From positions 62,001 through 126,000 of the forward strand of contig NZ_NEGZ01000002.1 in NCBI RefSeq assembly GCF_002127585.1: a stretch of DNA of 64,000 nucleotides. Direction: 5' to 3'. A program made the position numbers and the translations under genes. The notes below the pieces were generated by a model. That model saw nothing but the letters and a program-made list of their open reading frames with translations. It was not told where the DNA came from and made no database searches. The DNA comes from Janthinobacterium sp. GW458P. Its GTDB lineage: Bacteria; Pseudomonadota; Gammaproteobacteria; Burkholderiales; Burkholderiaceae_D. Below are positions 1-11,560 of the stretch, one piece after another (within the stretch, counting starts at the first letter, position 1; every line of letters starts with the position of its first letter).

Positions 1-1211
1 GCGGCGATGCGCTGGTGACCATCGGCGGCAAACTGATGCGCAACAAGTACAGCAAGCACGTGGAAAGTCTGGTCGACGATCCGGACAACCCCGATGCGAA
101 CCAGCAATCGATTGAAAACAATACCTTCGGCCCCGAGGGCGTGCAAAAGATCAGCAGCCTGTATGCGGGCCTGCAATACAACCGGAGCATCTACCAGATC
201 AGCGCGGGCCTCAACACCACGCACTTTGATTTGACCGGCTACAAGCCGGCCTGCGATCCGCGCGTGCAATGCTTTCCGCAGGGGGCGAGCAATATTGCGT
301 TGAAGGAACATGGCATCAACCCCTCGCTGCTCGTTTCCGCGCAGCTGACGCCGTGGTTCCAGCCGTTTGCCAGCGCCGAGCGCACCATGCGCGGGCCGAA
401 TCCGCAGGAAGTGTTTTTCTCGAATGACGGCGGGGCGTCGATGAATCCCTTCCTGAAGGGGGAGAAAGCGACGACCTACCAGCTGGGTTTCAATTCCAGC
501 CTGCATGGCTTGCTGAGCAAGAACGACGTGCTGAACTTCAAGGCCCTGTACTTCAAGAGCAAGATCGACGGCTATATCACCAGCCAGTCCTTCCTCGTGT
601 GCGACCGCGGCCGCAAGTGCAATATCGCGGAAGTGCTGGCTAATGACTGGCAGAACGTGGATGACTACATGACCAACATGTATATCTACATCAACTCGGC
701 CACGCCCGTGTATTCGCGGGGATGGGAACTGGAAGCGCAATACCAGCTGGGCCCGGCGTATGCGCGCCTGTCGTACACGCGCGAAACGACACGCCAGCCG
801 ACGTCGATTGCCAGCGCCTGGTTCGGCGCGTCCGACATCAGCGAGCTGCCCAGCGTGTATTACAACCTCGACGTGGGCACGCGCTTGCTCGATAACAAGC
901 TGGAAGTGGGCGCCATCCTCAAGCACACGGGCTCGAACCGCCGCCTGTCGCCCGACAATGAAGCCGACGAAGCGACGGGCGAGGTGCTGAAGGCCGAGAA
1001 TCCGAAGATCCCGGCCGTGATCGACCTGTATGCGAGCTGGCAGGTGTCGAAAAACCTGTTCCTGCGCCTGTCCGTGCAGAACGCCATGAACAAGGATTTC
1101 TCGGAAGCGCTGAACCGGCTGAACTCGATGCCGTCGCAGTCGCAGGACAACACGCCGCTGAGCACGGCGCGGGGCAGGACGTATGTGGCGGGGCTGGAGT
1201 ACCGCTTTTAA
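1..1211 (+). CDS. TonB-dependent outer-membrane receptor, 3' part (5' end outside window)
   Basis: The reading frame is open from base 3, so the true start lies upstream; the GTG at 15 is only the first start-like codon. About 400 C-terminal residues are visible. They show alternating beta-strand and loop composition, a typical receptor segment reading SAQLTPWFQPFASAERTMRG, and a C-terminal GLEYRF ending in phenylalanine, the signal for BAM-mediated insertion of outer-membrane barrels. These receptors take up siderophores, cobalamin or saccharides using energy from TonB-ExbB-ExbD. The plug domain that would hint at the substrate is not in the window. Two cysteine pairs (near bases 249-270 and 601-630) may be loop disulfides. 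Substrate unknown. Confidence 0.85.
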   Translation, partial: GDALVTIGGKLMRNKYSKHVESLVDDPDNPDANQQSIENNTFGPEGVQKISSLYAGLQYNRSIYQISAGLNTTHFDLTGYKPACDPRVQCFPQGASNIALKEHGINPSLLVSAQLTPWFQPFASAERTMRGPNPQEVFFSNDGGASMNPFLKGEKATTYQLGFNSSLHGLLSKNDVLNFKALYFKSKIDGYITSQSFLVCDRGRKCNIAEVLANDWQNVDDYMTNMYIYINSATPVYSRGWELEAQYQLGPAYARLSYTRETTRQPTSIASAWFGASDISELPSVYYNLDVGTRLLDNKLEVGAILKHTGSNRRLSPDNEADEATGEVLKAENPKIPAVIDLYASWQVSKNLFLRLSVQNAMNKDFSEALNRLNSMPSQSQDNTPLSTARGRTYVAGLEYRF

Positions 1212-1241
1212 ACCAGACCCCAGCCCCGCGCTTTGGCTGAA

Positions 1242-1649
1242 TTAATACTCGCGTGGTGTCGTTCCGTAGTAACTATGGATGGAATTGGCCCACGTGGTAT
1301 CGGCCATGTTCGGCCAGTTATCCGTATCGAAGCCGGGGGCGTTTTCGATGCGCTCCTTGTCGACGTTCAGGGTGAAGCGCTTGTTGACGGTGTCGAGCAG
1401 CAGCGCTTCCCAGGGCACGGCGAACAGCTTTTCGCCGATGGTGAAGACGCCGCCGTGCGACATGACGGCGTAGGCGATCTTGCCGCTGCGCATGTCGATC
1501 ATGATTTCCTTGATTTCGCCCAGGTGTTCATCCCTGGCGTTGTGCACATGGTCGCCGATCAGGGTGTCGGCACCCATCAGTTCAGGGCCGGGGCCTTTGT
1601 GGCCGCGGTTGACATACATGCCGTAGGCGTCGCGTTCTTCGTAGCTCAT
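1242..1649 (-). CDS. PRC-barrel domain protein
   Basis: A 135-residue soluble protein. I start it at MSYEERDAYG because AGGAGG lies six bases upstream; a longer frame begins at 1715 but has no such site. The segment from about residue 28 (LIGDHVHNARDEHLGEIKEI) through the AVPWEALLLD segment is the PRC-barrel fold, a small beta-barrel found in RimM, in photosynthetic reaction centre subunit H and in many stress-induced bacterial proteins of unknown role. The remainder is short flanking sequence. It stands alone, convergent with the upstream receptor and divergent from pyrG. The family is clear; the function is not. Confidence 0.75.
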   Translation of the reverse strand: MSYEERDAYGMYVNRGHKGPGPELMGADTLIGDHVHNARDEHLGEIKEIMIDMRSGKIAYAVMSHGGVFTIGEKLFAVPWEALLLDTVNKRFTLNVDKERIENAPGFDTDNWPNMADTTWANSIHSYYGTTPREY

Positions 1650-1850
1650 GATGGACCTCCTGTTGAAAATGCCAGTCTGCGGCCTGGGAGCGGCAGGGTC
1701 TGTTCGCTCGCCCACACAAAGTATGGAATTGGAAAGATTTCAATTATTGCTATCGGGTAATTTTGTTGTGCGTAGACAGCAGGAGGGCGGGGGATAGTCG
1801 GTATTTGGCGCAAATTTCCGCGTGCGGGGGGCGACGCAGGCGGGCTTTAG

Positions 1851-4973
<3,123 letters not shown>

Positions 4974-4993
4974 GCTGCTGTAAAACCCACTGG

Positions 4994-5022
4994 CCGGCCG
5001 GAGATGTTCCGGCCGGTTTTTT
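4994..5022 (+). terminator. Intrinsic terminator after eno
   Basis: CCGGCCGGA (4994-5002) pairs perfectly with TCCGGCCGG (5008-5016), with a five-base loop and a run of six T. It sits only 14 bases before the ftsB start codon, so ftsB is probably transcribed by read-through or from a promoter inside eno. Confidence 0.85.
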
Positions 5023-5035
5023 AACTGAATGCCCC

Positions 5036-5359
5036 ATGCGCCTCATTACGCTCGCTCTGGCAGCCCTGCTGCTGCTGATCCAATTTCCCCTCTGGCTGGG
5101 TAAAGGCGGCTGGCTGCGCGTTGCCGACATGGAAGCCCAGGTGGCGGTGGCGAATAAAAAGAATATGGAATTGAAGGCGCGCAACGCCAAGCTCGAGTCC
5201 GAAGTGCGCGACCTGAAGGACGGCACGGGCGCCGTCGAGGAGCGTGCCCGCTATGAGCTGGGCATGGTCAAGCAGAATGAGATTTTCGTGCAGATCGTGC
5301 GCAAGGGCCAGACCCCGCCACTGCTGGAAACGCCGGTGGACGCTGCTGCGCCACACTAA
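5036..5359 (+). CDS. ftsB: Cell division protein FtsB (septum formation initiator family)
   Basis: A 107-residue bitopic inner-membrane protein of the divisome that forms the FtsQ-FtsB-FtsL complex. Residues 3-21 are a hydrophobic membrane segment ([19 protein letters not shown]). Residues 30-62 form a heptad-like coiled coil ([20 protein letters not shown] onward), followed by the family's [16 protein letters not shown] segment. The eno-ftsB order is the usual proteobacterial arrangement and supports the call. A perfect 8-bp hairpin without a T-run (5381-5404) follows the gene. Confidence 0.95.
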   Translation: MRLITLALAALLLLIQFPLWLGKGGWLRVADMEAQVAVANKKNMELKARNAKLESEVRDLKDGTGAVEERARYELGMVKQNEIFVQIVRKGQTPPLLETPVDAAAPH

Positions 5360-5507
5360 GAAGTAAGACTTCCCGCTTGCCAGCCTGGACCGATTGCCAG
5401 GCTGACATGTCAATGACTGCCTTGTTACCTTGTACTGACTACTTTGTACTGCTGCACGCGACTGGCCGCATGGCGCGGCGTGGTGCGACTGCCTTGCTGC
5501 TTGTTGA

Positions 5508-5600
5508 TCAGAAACGGGCCTTGCCGGTCGAGATCAGGTAGAAATGGATGCCGGTAACGACGACGGCTACGGCGATCAGTGCGGTTTCGAGAAACATCAT
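5508..5600 (-). CDS. Putative 30-residue single-span membrane peptide
   Basis: An unlisted small reading frame read from the minus strand: MMFLETALIAVAVVVTGIHF followed by YLISTGKARF, then TGA. It has the layout of a genuine membrane peptide: a short acidic N-terminus, about 18 hydrophobic residues, and a short basic C-terminus. AAGGA lies seven bases before the first ATG, and another ATG follows directly. It occupies an otherwise empty gap between ftsB and a family A repeat. Size and topology resemble KdpF- or CydX-like accessory peptides, but no partner gene is adjacent. Existence is supported by the ribosome site and composition only; function unknown. Confidence 0.6.
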   Translation of the reverse strand: MMFLETALIAVAVVVTGIHFYLISTGKARF

Positions 5601-5630
5601 AAAAATCCTTGTGAGTAAATAGTTAGCTTA

Positions 5631-5714
5631 AAAAAACGTCCAGGGCCAGGCGCCCAGCCGAAGACAGTACGCACTACGGCGAGGCGCAGGCAACGCCGCC
5701 CTGGGCGTTTTTTA
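5631..5714 (-). repeat. Family A structured repeat, single copy
   Basis: An 84-bp imperfect palindrome. The left arm AAAAAACGTCCAGGGC pairs with the right arm GCCCTGGGCGTTTTTT with one mismatch, around a core containing CAGTACGCACTACGG. It overlaps the stop codon of the minus-strand gene at 5712. Arms ending in A-runs and T-runs make it look like a bidirectional terminator. Related copies are at 31900-31981 and four in tandem at 50581-51016. Confidence 0.75.
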
Positions 5715-5993
5715 GCCGCGCGAGGCCAGGAAGCGCAGTTCGGAGGCCAAGTTCGGCATCAGGTGCTCGTAACGGGCCGCTTCCGAGTTCAGCAGGGCGA
5801 TATCGCGCATGCTTGGACGCACATAGCGCTGGTCTTCGGCGCTGCGGACAGTGCTCGTGGCGATGACTTCCTTCTGCGCCAGTTCGCTGTATGGCTTGGA
5901 AGCGAGCAGGGCGCCCAGGAAGGCGCGCGTGGCGCGGCCCAGGTTGCTGAAATAGTTATCGTCGTTGCTGTAGGTGTTGGTAAAAGTGGACAT
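5712..5993 (-). CDS. Hypothetical small protein, 93 residues
   Basis: Starts at MSTFTNTYSNDDNYFSNLGR, with GGAGGG placed correctly upstream; an in-frame ATG at 6062 lacks a site. The middle segment RATRAFLGALLASKPYSELA is alanine-rich and helical; the rest is polar (RSAEDQRYVRPSMRDIALLN). No signal peptide or membrane span is evident and I recognise no domain. It is transcribed alone, with a family A repeat overlapping its stop codon and the terminator of the phosphodiesterase gene upstream. Probably a lineage-specific protein. Confidence 0.65.
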   Translation of the reverse strand: MSTFTNTYSNDDNYFSNLGRATRAFLGALLASKPYSELAQKEVIATSTVRSAEDQRYVRPSMRDIALLNSEAARYEHLMPNLASELRFLASRG

Positions 5994-6096
5994 ATGCCCT
6001 CCATGTATGGTCTGTTGTTGCATTGCACAATAATGGAGTTGGCGATATATGTCTAATTCCAAATTCCAATTTCAGAAATTCAAGAAACGAATAATA

Positions 6097-6121
6097 AGGG
6101 CGTAGCCGCCGGCCACGCCCT
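6097..6121 (-). terminator. Probable terminator of the TBDR-phosphodiesterase operon
   Basis: On the minus strand AGGGCGT and ACGCCCT form a stem around a GC-rich loop, followed by TTATTATT. It lies about 25 bases past the phosphodiesterase stop. The T-run is interrupted, so it may be weak. Confidence 0.5.
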
Positions 6122-6145
6122 GAAAAAGAATTTGTTACGAAATGT

Positions 6146-7276
6146 TTATCCGGCGGCGATGCGCCCCAAGCCGGGATCATCGCTGAAAAAGCCGTCCAGT
6201 CCCGTCTCGACGTAGCGCCGCATTTCGGCCACGGAACCGGCTTCGTTGCGCGCATTGTCGCCATTGCCATCGCGGAAGTCGGCCGCCAGGAAACGGTTTT
6301 CCGGGCGGAAGGTCCACGTGTGCAGCAGCAAGCCCGCCTGGTGCGCATCGTCGACGATGGACGAGGGCTTTGCCAGGCGCTGGTCGGCGCCCAGCGCGAT
6401 GACGCCCCGCGTGGGCGGCGCCACCACGTCCGCGTAGGCGGCGATGTCGCGCAGGCCGGCCGGCGAGGTCATTTGTCCAAACGTCAACTTTCCTCCCGCC
6501 TTGACGACATCCATCGGACGCACGTCGCCGCCCACCACCAGCTGCATCAGGCGCACGTTGGCGCGCCGTCCCAGCTTCTCGCGCAGGTATTTCAGATTCG
6601 CCACTTCGAAGGACTGGATTTCGATCGGCGCGCGGCGCGTGTATTCGTGCGCCAGCATGGTCGACAGGAAACGGTCTTCCAGCGCCAGGCCCCCATCGCG
6701 GAAATACGTCGAGCTTTTCAGCTCCGGCACGAGGCCGATGACGCGGCCGCTGGCGGCAGATTGCGCTGCAACAAAATCGATGATTTCTTCCCACGTGGGG
6801 ATCTGGAATTGTCCATCGTATAAGGTGTTGCCGGTACGCACTTTCGGCAGCCGTTCGACGGCGCGCAGGGTCTTCAGTTCGGCCAGCGTAAAGTCGTCGA
6901 CGAACCAGCCTTCGTGCCATTCGCCGTCGACCAGCTTCTTGCCGCGCCGGCTGGCGAACTCGGACCGGCGCGCCACGTCGGTGGTGTCGATCAGATTGCT
7001 TTCATGCCGGGCCACGAGGATGCCGTCGCGCGTGGCCACCAGGTCCGGTTCCACGTAGTCGGCGCCGTCGAGGATGGCCTTGGCATACGAGGCCAAGGTG
7101 TGTTCCGGGCGCAGGGCGCTGGCGCCCCGGTGGGCGAACACCAGCGGACGGGCCGGGGGCGTGGCCAGCAGGCCGGCGGCAAAGCCCGGCGCCGCCGCCA
7201 GGGCCAGGCCGCCCACGGCCGCCTGGACGAAGCTGCGGCGCGAAAAGTGCCGTTGCGGGAGGATGGGTGAGCGCAT
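6146..7276 (-). CDS. Glycerophosphodiester phosphodiesterase, Tat-exported
   Basis: A 376-residue enzyme predicted to hydrolyse glycerophosphodiesters to glycerol-3-phosphate and an alcohol in the periplasm. The N-terminus has a twin-arginine signal (SRRSFVQAAVGGLALAAAPG). The mature part opens with the family signature VFAHRGASALRPEHTLASY (His-Arg and Glu catalytic/metal residues) followed by VEPDLVATRDG, and keeps LVPELKS and LLHTWTFRPEN of the GlpQ-type TIM barrel. Its ATG shares one base with the TGA of the upstream receptor (TGATG), implying translational coupling. The Pho-box-like repeats upstream of the receptor suggest induction by phosphate starvation. Confidence 0.92.
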   Translation of the reverse strand: MRSPILPQRHFSRRSFVQAAVGGLALAAAPGFAAGLLATPPARPLVFAHRGASALRPEHTLASYAKAILDGADYVEPDLVATRDGILVARHESNLIDTTDVARRSEFASRRGKKLVDGEWHEGWFVDDFTLAELKTLRAVERLPKVRTGNTLYDGQFQIPTWEEIIDFVAAQSAASGRVIGLVPELKSSTYFRDGGLALEDRFLSTMLAHEYTRRAPIEIQSFEVANLKYLREKLGRRANVRLMQLVVGGDVRPMDVVKAGGKLTFGQMTSPAGLRDIAAYADVVAPPTRGVIALGADQRLAKPSSIVDDAHQAGLLLHTWTFRPENRFLAADFRDGNGDNARNEAGSVAEMRRYVETGLDGFFSDDPGLGRIAAG

Positions 7277-9690
7277 CAGAAATCCGCCGTCAGGGTCAGG
7301 AAGCCCTGGCGAGGGGCGATCGGGAAGGTGTTGTACGTCTTGTCGGCCGCGCCCACCACCACGTTCAGCGCGCCTTCGCGGTTGGCCAGGTTGCTCACAT
7401 TCACGCGCCAGCGCGGGTTTTTCAGCCAGCCGGCCAGGGCCGGCAGCTTGCCCGACACGCCCAGGCCCATCAGGAAATAGCTGGGGACCGACAAATCGTT
7501 GGTGTATGTCGCGTAGCGCTTGCCCACATAGTCTCCAGTCAGCTGCACTTCGATATCGCCAAACGTAGCGGAAGCCACGAACTTGTTCAGCCATTCCGGC
7601 GAGCCCGGCACGTTCTTGCCCGCCGTCGGCACGAGTGCGGCGCCATTGTAGTAATTGTCCGAATAGCGTGAACGGTTGTATGACAGGGCATTGTAGAACG
7701 AGAAATTATTGCCGAAGTGAACAGTGCCCGCGATATCGATGCCGTCCGTGCGCACGCTGCCCACGTTGGCCAGCACGGGGTTGCCGCCGATGATGGAGGA
7801 AATCACGGGCGTCGGGCTGATCTGCAGCAAACGGTTGCTGAAATCGACGTGGTAGACGTTGACCTGGCCATCGATGGCCGTGATGGCGCCCAGGCTCAAG
7901 GCGTGGCTGCCGCGCACGCCCGCTTCATAGGTGAGGGCCGTTTCCGGCTTGGCGTCGCGCTTGAACAGATCAAACGCCGCCTGGCTCGACAAGCTCCAGG
8001 GCGAGGCGCCGCCGCCGCCGTAGGTGACGAACTGGCGCATGTTTTTCTGGATATTGAAGTACAGCTGGTCTTGCGGCGTGACATCCCAGCGCGCGCCCAC
8101 TTGCGGCAGGAACCATTTTTTCGTGTTGATGGTGCCGATCGGCAAGGCCGTCGAGCCGCCGGCGATGGCGCCCTTGGCCGGCTGCACGGGGAATTGGCCA
8201 TCGGCAAACTGCAGGCTGGACTTGAAGCCGGCCTGCAGGGCGATATCGGGGCGGATGCGCCATTCATCCTGCAGGTGCAGCTGCACCACCTTGTTGTCGA
8301 TCTCGCTGCCGTACTGCGTGATCAAAGGATTGCTGGGGCGGTCATACGGCGAAGTGGGCTGGTTGACGTCGAGCGCATACCAGCGGCGGTAGGCGGACGA
8401 GCGGTTCTGCTCCAGCCACAGGCCCGCTTCGAGCTGGTGATTGCCGAGCTCCTTGCGCACGGTGGAAAGGAAGCCGCCGCGCTTGATGTCGTATTCCGTC
8501 GTGCGCACGGCGTAGCCGGAATTGCCGAAGACTTCCTTCAGGTTCTGTTTCGGGTAGTACACGCTGAACAGGCCCGGCAAGCCGGCCACGCCGATGGGGC
8601 CGGCCACCACGCCGGCGCCGTCATCCTTGTGGTAATACATCTGGTTGGACCAGGTCATGCCATCGGACAAGTTGGCGTCGAACTTGGCATACGCCAGGTA
8701 ATCGGTGCGCTGCGCATCGCTGTAGTAATTGCGGTAATTATTGCCGTCGGCGGCGGGCGTGGCGCCCGTGGGCGACAGGTAATTGAGGGCCGTCTTGAAG
8801 TCCGGGTACAGGAAGGGGCGCGTGTACGGCGCGCTCGTCTCGCCCGCCACGTGCACGGTGCTGTCTTCGTTCGGCTCGATCTTGTCCGAATAGTTGAAGA
8901 ACAGGGTCAGCTTGCCCGCCTCGCTGCGGTTGACGTATTTGGCGTTGACCTGGTCGCCGCCCTGGCGCGCATCGAAGTCCCAGGCCCGCGCCTCATGGTG
9001 CAGGATGGAAACATAGGCGCTGCTGCCGTCGCCGAAGGCGCCCGTGTCGTAGCGGGCAAACGTGCGCGAGGTGCGGTGGCTGCCCACCGTCTGCTGCACG
9101 CTGGCGCCCCGCGTGGCCAGCGGGTCGCTGGAATACGTCTCGATGGTGCCGCCCAGGTTGCTCGTCGAGGCCGTGGCCAGGTCGCCCGCGCCCGAGGACA
9201 GCACGACGCTGCGCACGTTCTCGCTGATGACGGCGCGCTGCGGCGACAGGCCGTTGTAGTTGCCGTACTGCTGGTCGCCCAGCGGCACGCCATCCATGGT
9301 GTAGCCGAGTTGCTGGCCGGAAAAGCCGTGCACGAACAGCGACAGGTTCTGCTCGTTGTTGCCCCATGGATCGGCCGTCTGGAAGCTGACGCCGGGCAGG
9401 GTTTGCAGGGCTTTCAGCGGGTTCGTGCCGGGCAGGATTTTCTGGATTTCATTCTTGCTCAGGGCGACCGAAGAACGCGTCTTGCGCGAGGAAATCTCCA
9501 CGGTGGCCATGGGCGCATTGTCCTCGGCCGCCGGGGCAGCAGAGGCTGCCATGTCGGTAGTGGCGGACGCCACGGCGGCGGCCACGGCCGTTTGCGCCAG
9601 GGCCGGCAAGGACAGGCCTGCGGCGCAGGCGCCCAGCAAAACATGAAAGGAATGGCGGCGCAGGGCCAGCGTCAAGTGGGGTGTCATCAT
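7276..9690 (-). CDS. TonB-dependent receptor coupled to a phosphodiesterase
   Basis: An outer-membrane transporter of about 804 residues. A signal peptide (HVLLGACAAGLSLPALAQ) is followed by a plug domain beginning near VEISSRKTRSSVALSKNEIQ, with the typical GFSGQQLGYTMDGVPLGDQQ stretch, and a C-terminal barrel ending in LTLTADF (terminal Phe). Start chosen at the ATG pair 9690/9687, just before the signal peptide; the longer frame to 9807 runs through the putative regulatory region. Because the next gene is a glycerophosphodiesterase, the cargo is probably an organophosphate or a phospholipid head-group compound. That cargo is inferred from context and is not visible in the protein. Confidence 0.9.
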   Translation of the reverse strand: MMTPHLTLALRRHSFHVLLGACAAGLSLPALAQTAVAAAVASATTDMAASAAPAAEDNAPMATVEISSRKTRSSVALSKNEIQKILPGTNPLKALQTLPGVSFQTADPWGNNEQNLSLFVHGFSGQQLGYTMDGVPLGDQQYGNYNGLSPQRAVISENVRSVVLSSGAGDLATASTSNLGGTIETYSSDPLATRGASVQQTVGSHRTSRTFARYDTGAFGDGSSAYVSILHHEARAWDFDARQGGDQVNAKYVNRSEAGKLTLFFNYSDKIEPNEDSTVHVAGETSAPYTRPFLYPDFKTALNYLSPTGATPAADGNNYRNYYSDAQRTDYLAYAKFDANLSDGMTWSNQMYYHKDDGAGVVAGPIGVAGLPGLFSVYYPKQNLKEVFGNSGYAVRTTEYDIKRGGFLSTVRKELGNHQLEAGLWLEQNRSSAYRRWYALDVNQPTSPYDRPSNPLITQYGSEIDNKVVQLHLQDEWRIRPDIALQAGFKSSLQFADGQFPVQPAKGAIAGGSTALPIGTINTKKWFLPQVGARWDVTPQDQLYFNIQKNMRQFVTYGGGGASPWSLSSQAAFDLFKRDAKPETALTYEAGVRGSHALSLGAITAIDGQVNVYHVDFSNRLLQISPTPVISSIIGGNPVLANVGSVRTDGIDIAGTVHFGNNFSFYNALSYNRSRYSDNYYNGAALVPTAGKNVPGSPEWLNKFVASATFGDIEVQLTGDYVGKRYATYTNDLSVPSYFLMGLGVSGKLPALAGWLKNPRWRVNVSNLANREGALNVVVGAADKTYNTFPIAPRQGFLTLTADF

Positions 9691-9744
9691 CAGCCTGTGG
9701 AAAATATTGGAAGCAATACAAGCTGCGCAGCGTAACGGCGGCGC

Positions 9745-9784
9745 GTGACGGGCTGATGACGAACTGATGACGGGACGATGACAG
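9745..9784 (-). promoter_or_regulatory. Candidate tandem Pho box (PhoB site)
   Basis: Read on the minus strand, four direct repeats are spaced exactly 11 bp apart: CTGTCAT (9784-9778), CCGTCAT (9773-9767), TCGTCAT (9762-9756) and CCGTCAC (9751-9745). PhoB boxes consist of 11-bp direct repeats with a CTGTCAT-like 7-mer followed by four bases. The array begins 55 bases upstream of the receptor start, and the operon encodes an organophosphate hydrolase, which fits Pho control. AT-rich -10 candidates lie between 9701 and 9720. Confidence 0.75.
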
Positions 9785-9843
9785 CGGAAACAATTGCGCC
9801 GCCTCAAGGGCGGCGCGGTAGATTCATTGCGAAAGTGTAATGA

Positions 9844-10824
9844 TCAATTGATGCTGGCCGCTGGCGGAATCAACACCTCGGCCGGCGCATCCGTGATGAA
9901 CAATTGCGCACAGTCAACCTTGTCGAAATCGTAGTGCTGGCCGCAGAAATCGCAGTTCACGCCCACATGGCCGATCTCTTCCAGGGTGCTGTTGACCTCT
10001 TCCTCGCCCAGCATCTTGAGCATATTGCCCACTTTTTCGCGCGTGCAGGTACAGTGGAAGCTCGGGTGCAGCGGGTCGAAGACGCGGATCGTCTCTTCCC
10101 AGAACAGGCGCTGCATCAGGGTGTCGATATCGGTTGACAGGATTTCCGCCTCTTTCAGGGTCGAGGCCAGCATCACGGCGCGGTTCCAGGTGTCGAGTGC
10201 GTCTTCTTCCGACACGGGCGTCGCTTCGGCCTTGCCGCCGTGGTGGGGCAGCTTTTGCAGCAGCAGGCCGCGCGAGACGGTGTCGTCCGTGGCCAGCCAC
10301 AGGCGCGTGTCCAGCTGTTCCGAGCGCAGCATGTAGTTTTCGATGACGGTGGCCATGTCGTCGCCGTCCAGCGGCACGATGCCCTGGTACGGCTGCTGGC
10401 CCGGCACCTTGTCGGCCGGGTCCAGGGTGATGATGAAGCGGCCCTTGCCCGTGGCGTTGAGCAATTGCGGCACGGTGGCGCCGTCGGCAATGGCAGCGTC
10501 CGGGTCCAGCTTGGCCGTGGCGCGCAGGCGCAGGTTCGAATCGCATTCGACCACCATCAGGCGCACGGGACCGTCACCGTGGATCTGCATGATGATGGAG
10601 CCGTTGAATTTCAGGTTGGCCGACAGCAGGGCGGCGGCCGCCACCATTTCGCCCAGGACTTTTTTCACGGCCGTCGGGTAGGCGTGGCGCGACACCACTT
10701 CCTGCCAGGTGGTCGAGACGTCGATGAACTGGCCGCGCACGGCGGCGTTGTCGAAAATAAATTTTTGCAGGGTATCCTGGCCGGTGGCGGCGGCGCTGAC
10801 GGCGCCCGTCGTTTCAGTCGTCAT
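9844..10824 (-). CDS. hslO: Redox-regulated holdase chaperone Hsp33
   Basis: A cytosolic chaperone activated by oxidation that protects unfolding proteins during oxidative stress. At 326 residues it is slightly longer than the classic form. The C-terminal zinc switch is intact: CTC in FHCTCTREKVGNML and CDFC in VNCDFCGQHYDF supply the four cysteines. The body contains typical segments such as LLSANLKFNGSIIMQIHGDG. Start chosen at MTTETTGAVS; the upstream extension to 10878 overlaps the previous gene. The gamma carbonic anhydrase gene ends four bases before this start, so the two form an operon. Confidence 0.95.
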   Translation of the reverse strand: MTTETTGAVSAAATGQDTLQKFIFDNAAVRGQFIDVSTTWQEVVSRHAYPTAVKKVLGEMVAAAALLSANLKFNGSIIMQIHGDGPVRLMVVECDSNLRLRATAKLDPDAAIADGATVPQLLNATGKGRFIITLDPADKVPGQQPYQGIVPLDGDDMATVIENYMLRSEQLDTRLWLATDDTVSRGLLLQKLPHHGGKAEATPVSEEDALDTWNRAVMLASTLKEAEILSTDIDTLMQRLFWEETIRVFDPLHPSFHCTCTREKVGNMLKMLGEEEVNSTLEEIGHVGVNCDFCGQHYDFDKVDCAQLFITDAPAEVLIPPAASIN

Positions 10825-10828
10825 TCTC

Positions 10829-11353
10829 TTATCCAATCTTCTTGAGTTGCGTATTAAATAGCTGGCCGCGCTGCACATAGTTCACGGCGTTGCCTTGTAG
10901 CCTGGTGATATCGTCTGCCGTCAGGGCCCGCACGGCTTTCGCCGGTGAGCCGAGGATCAGCATATTGTCGGGAAATTCCTTGCCTTCCGTGACCAGGGCG
11001 CCCGCGCCGACCAGACAGCCCTTGCCGATCTTCGCGCCGTTCAGGACCACGGCCTGGATGCCAATCAGGGCGCCGTCGCCGATCGTGCATCCATGCAACA
11101 TTGCCTGGTGGCCGATGGTGACGTTCTCGCCGATGTCCAGCGGGTAGCCGGGGTCCGTGTGCAGCACGGCGCCTTCCTGCACATTGCTGTTGGCGCCCAC
11201 GCTGATGCGTTCATTGTCGCCGCGGATGGTGGCGCCGAACCATACGGAGCTGTTCGCGCCCAGGGTGACCTTGCCGATCACGTTGGCCGTGTCGGCCACA
11301 AAAGCGGAAGCATCAATCTGCGGCGCATAGTCGCCCAATTGGTAGAGTGTCAT
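10829..11353 (-). CDS. Gamma carbonic anhydrase family protein
   Basis: A 174-residue left-handed beta-helix protein built from hexapeptide repeats (for example GKVTLGANSSVWFGATIRGD). The metal-ligand histidines of gamma-class anhydrases are present in VLHTDPG and IGHQAMLHGCTIGDGALIG. Family members (YrdA, PaaY, CaiE relatives) form trimers with zinc at subunit interfaces; some hydrate CO2, others have unclear activity. It is the first gene of a two-gene operon with hslO. Its start lies about 200 bases from the divergent hydrolase gene, which leaves room for a shared promoter region. Confidence 0.92.
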   Translation of the reverse strand: MTLYQLGDYAPQIDASAFVADTANVIGKVTLGANSSVWFGATIRGDNERISVGANSNVQEGAVLHTDPGYPLDIGENVTIGHQAMLHGCTIGDGALIGIQAVVLNGAKIGKGCLVGAGALVTEGKEFPDNMLILGSPAKAVRALTADDITRLQGNAVNYVQRGQLFNTQLKKIG

Positions 11354-11560
11354 CGTTAGCCCGTGGCGGTGGTGGAAGCGCCGGGCAGGGCCGGACGCGG
11401 AAGTTACTGCGCTGCGTACGCTATTTTACGCTGTTGCAGGACAAGTCCTGCCGCCGACCGCCAATCCGGTATAATTATCGAACGGTCGTACTTTTATATG
11501 CGCATTATCTACAGACACAGCATGTGGCGCCATTCGCGCCACTTTCAAGGCAGGCATCCG

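Noticed and set aside
5381-5404. Intrinsic terminator after ftsB
   Set aside because: CAGCCTGG and CCAGGCTG form a perfect stem, but no T-run follows on either strand, so termination is not supported.
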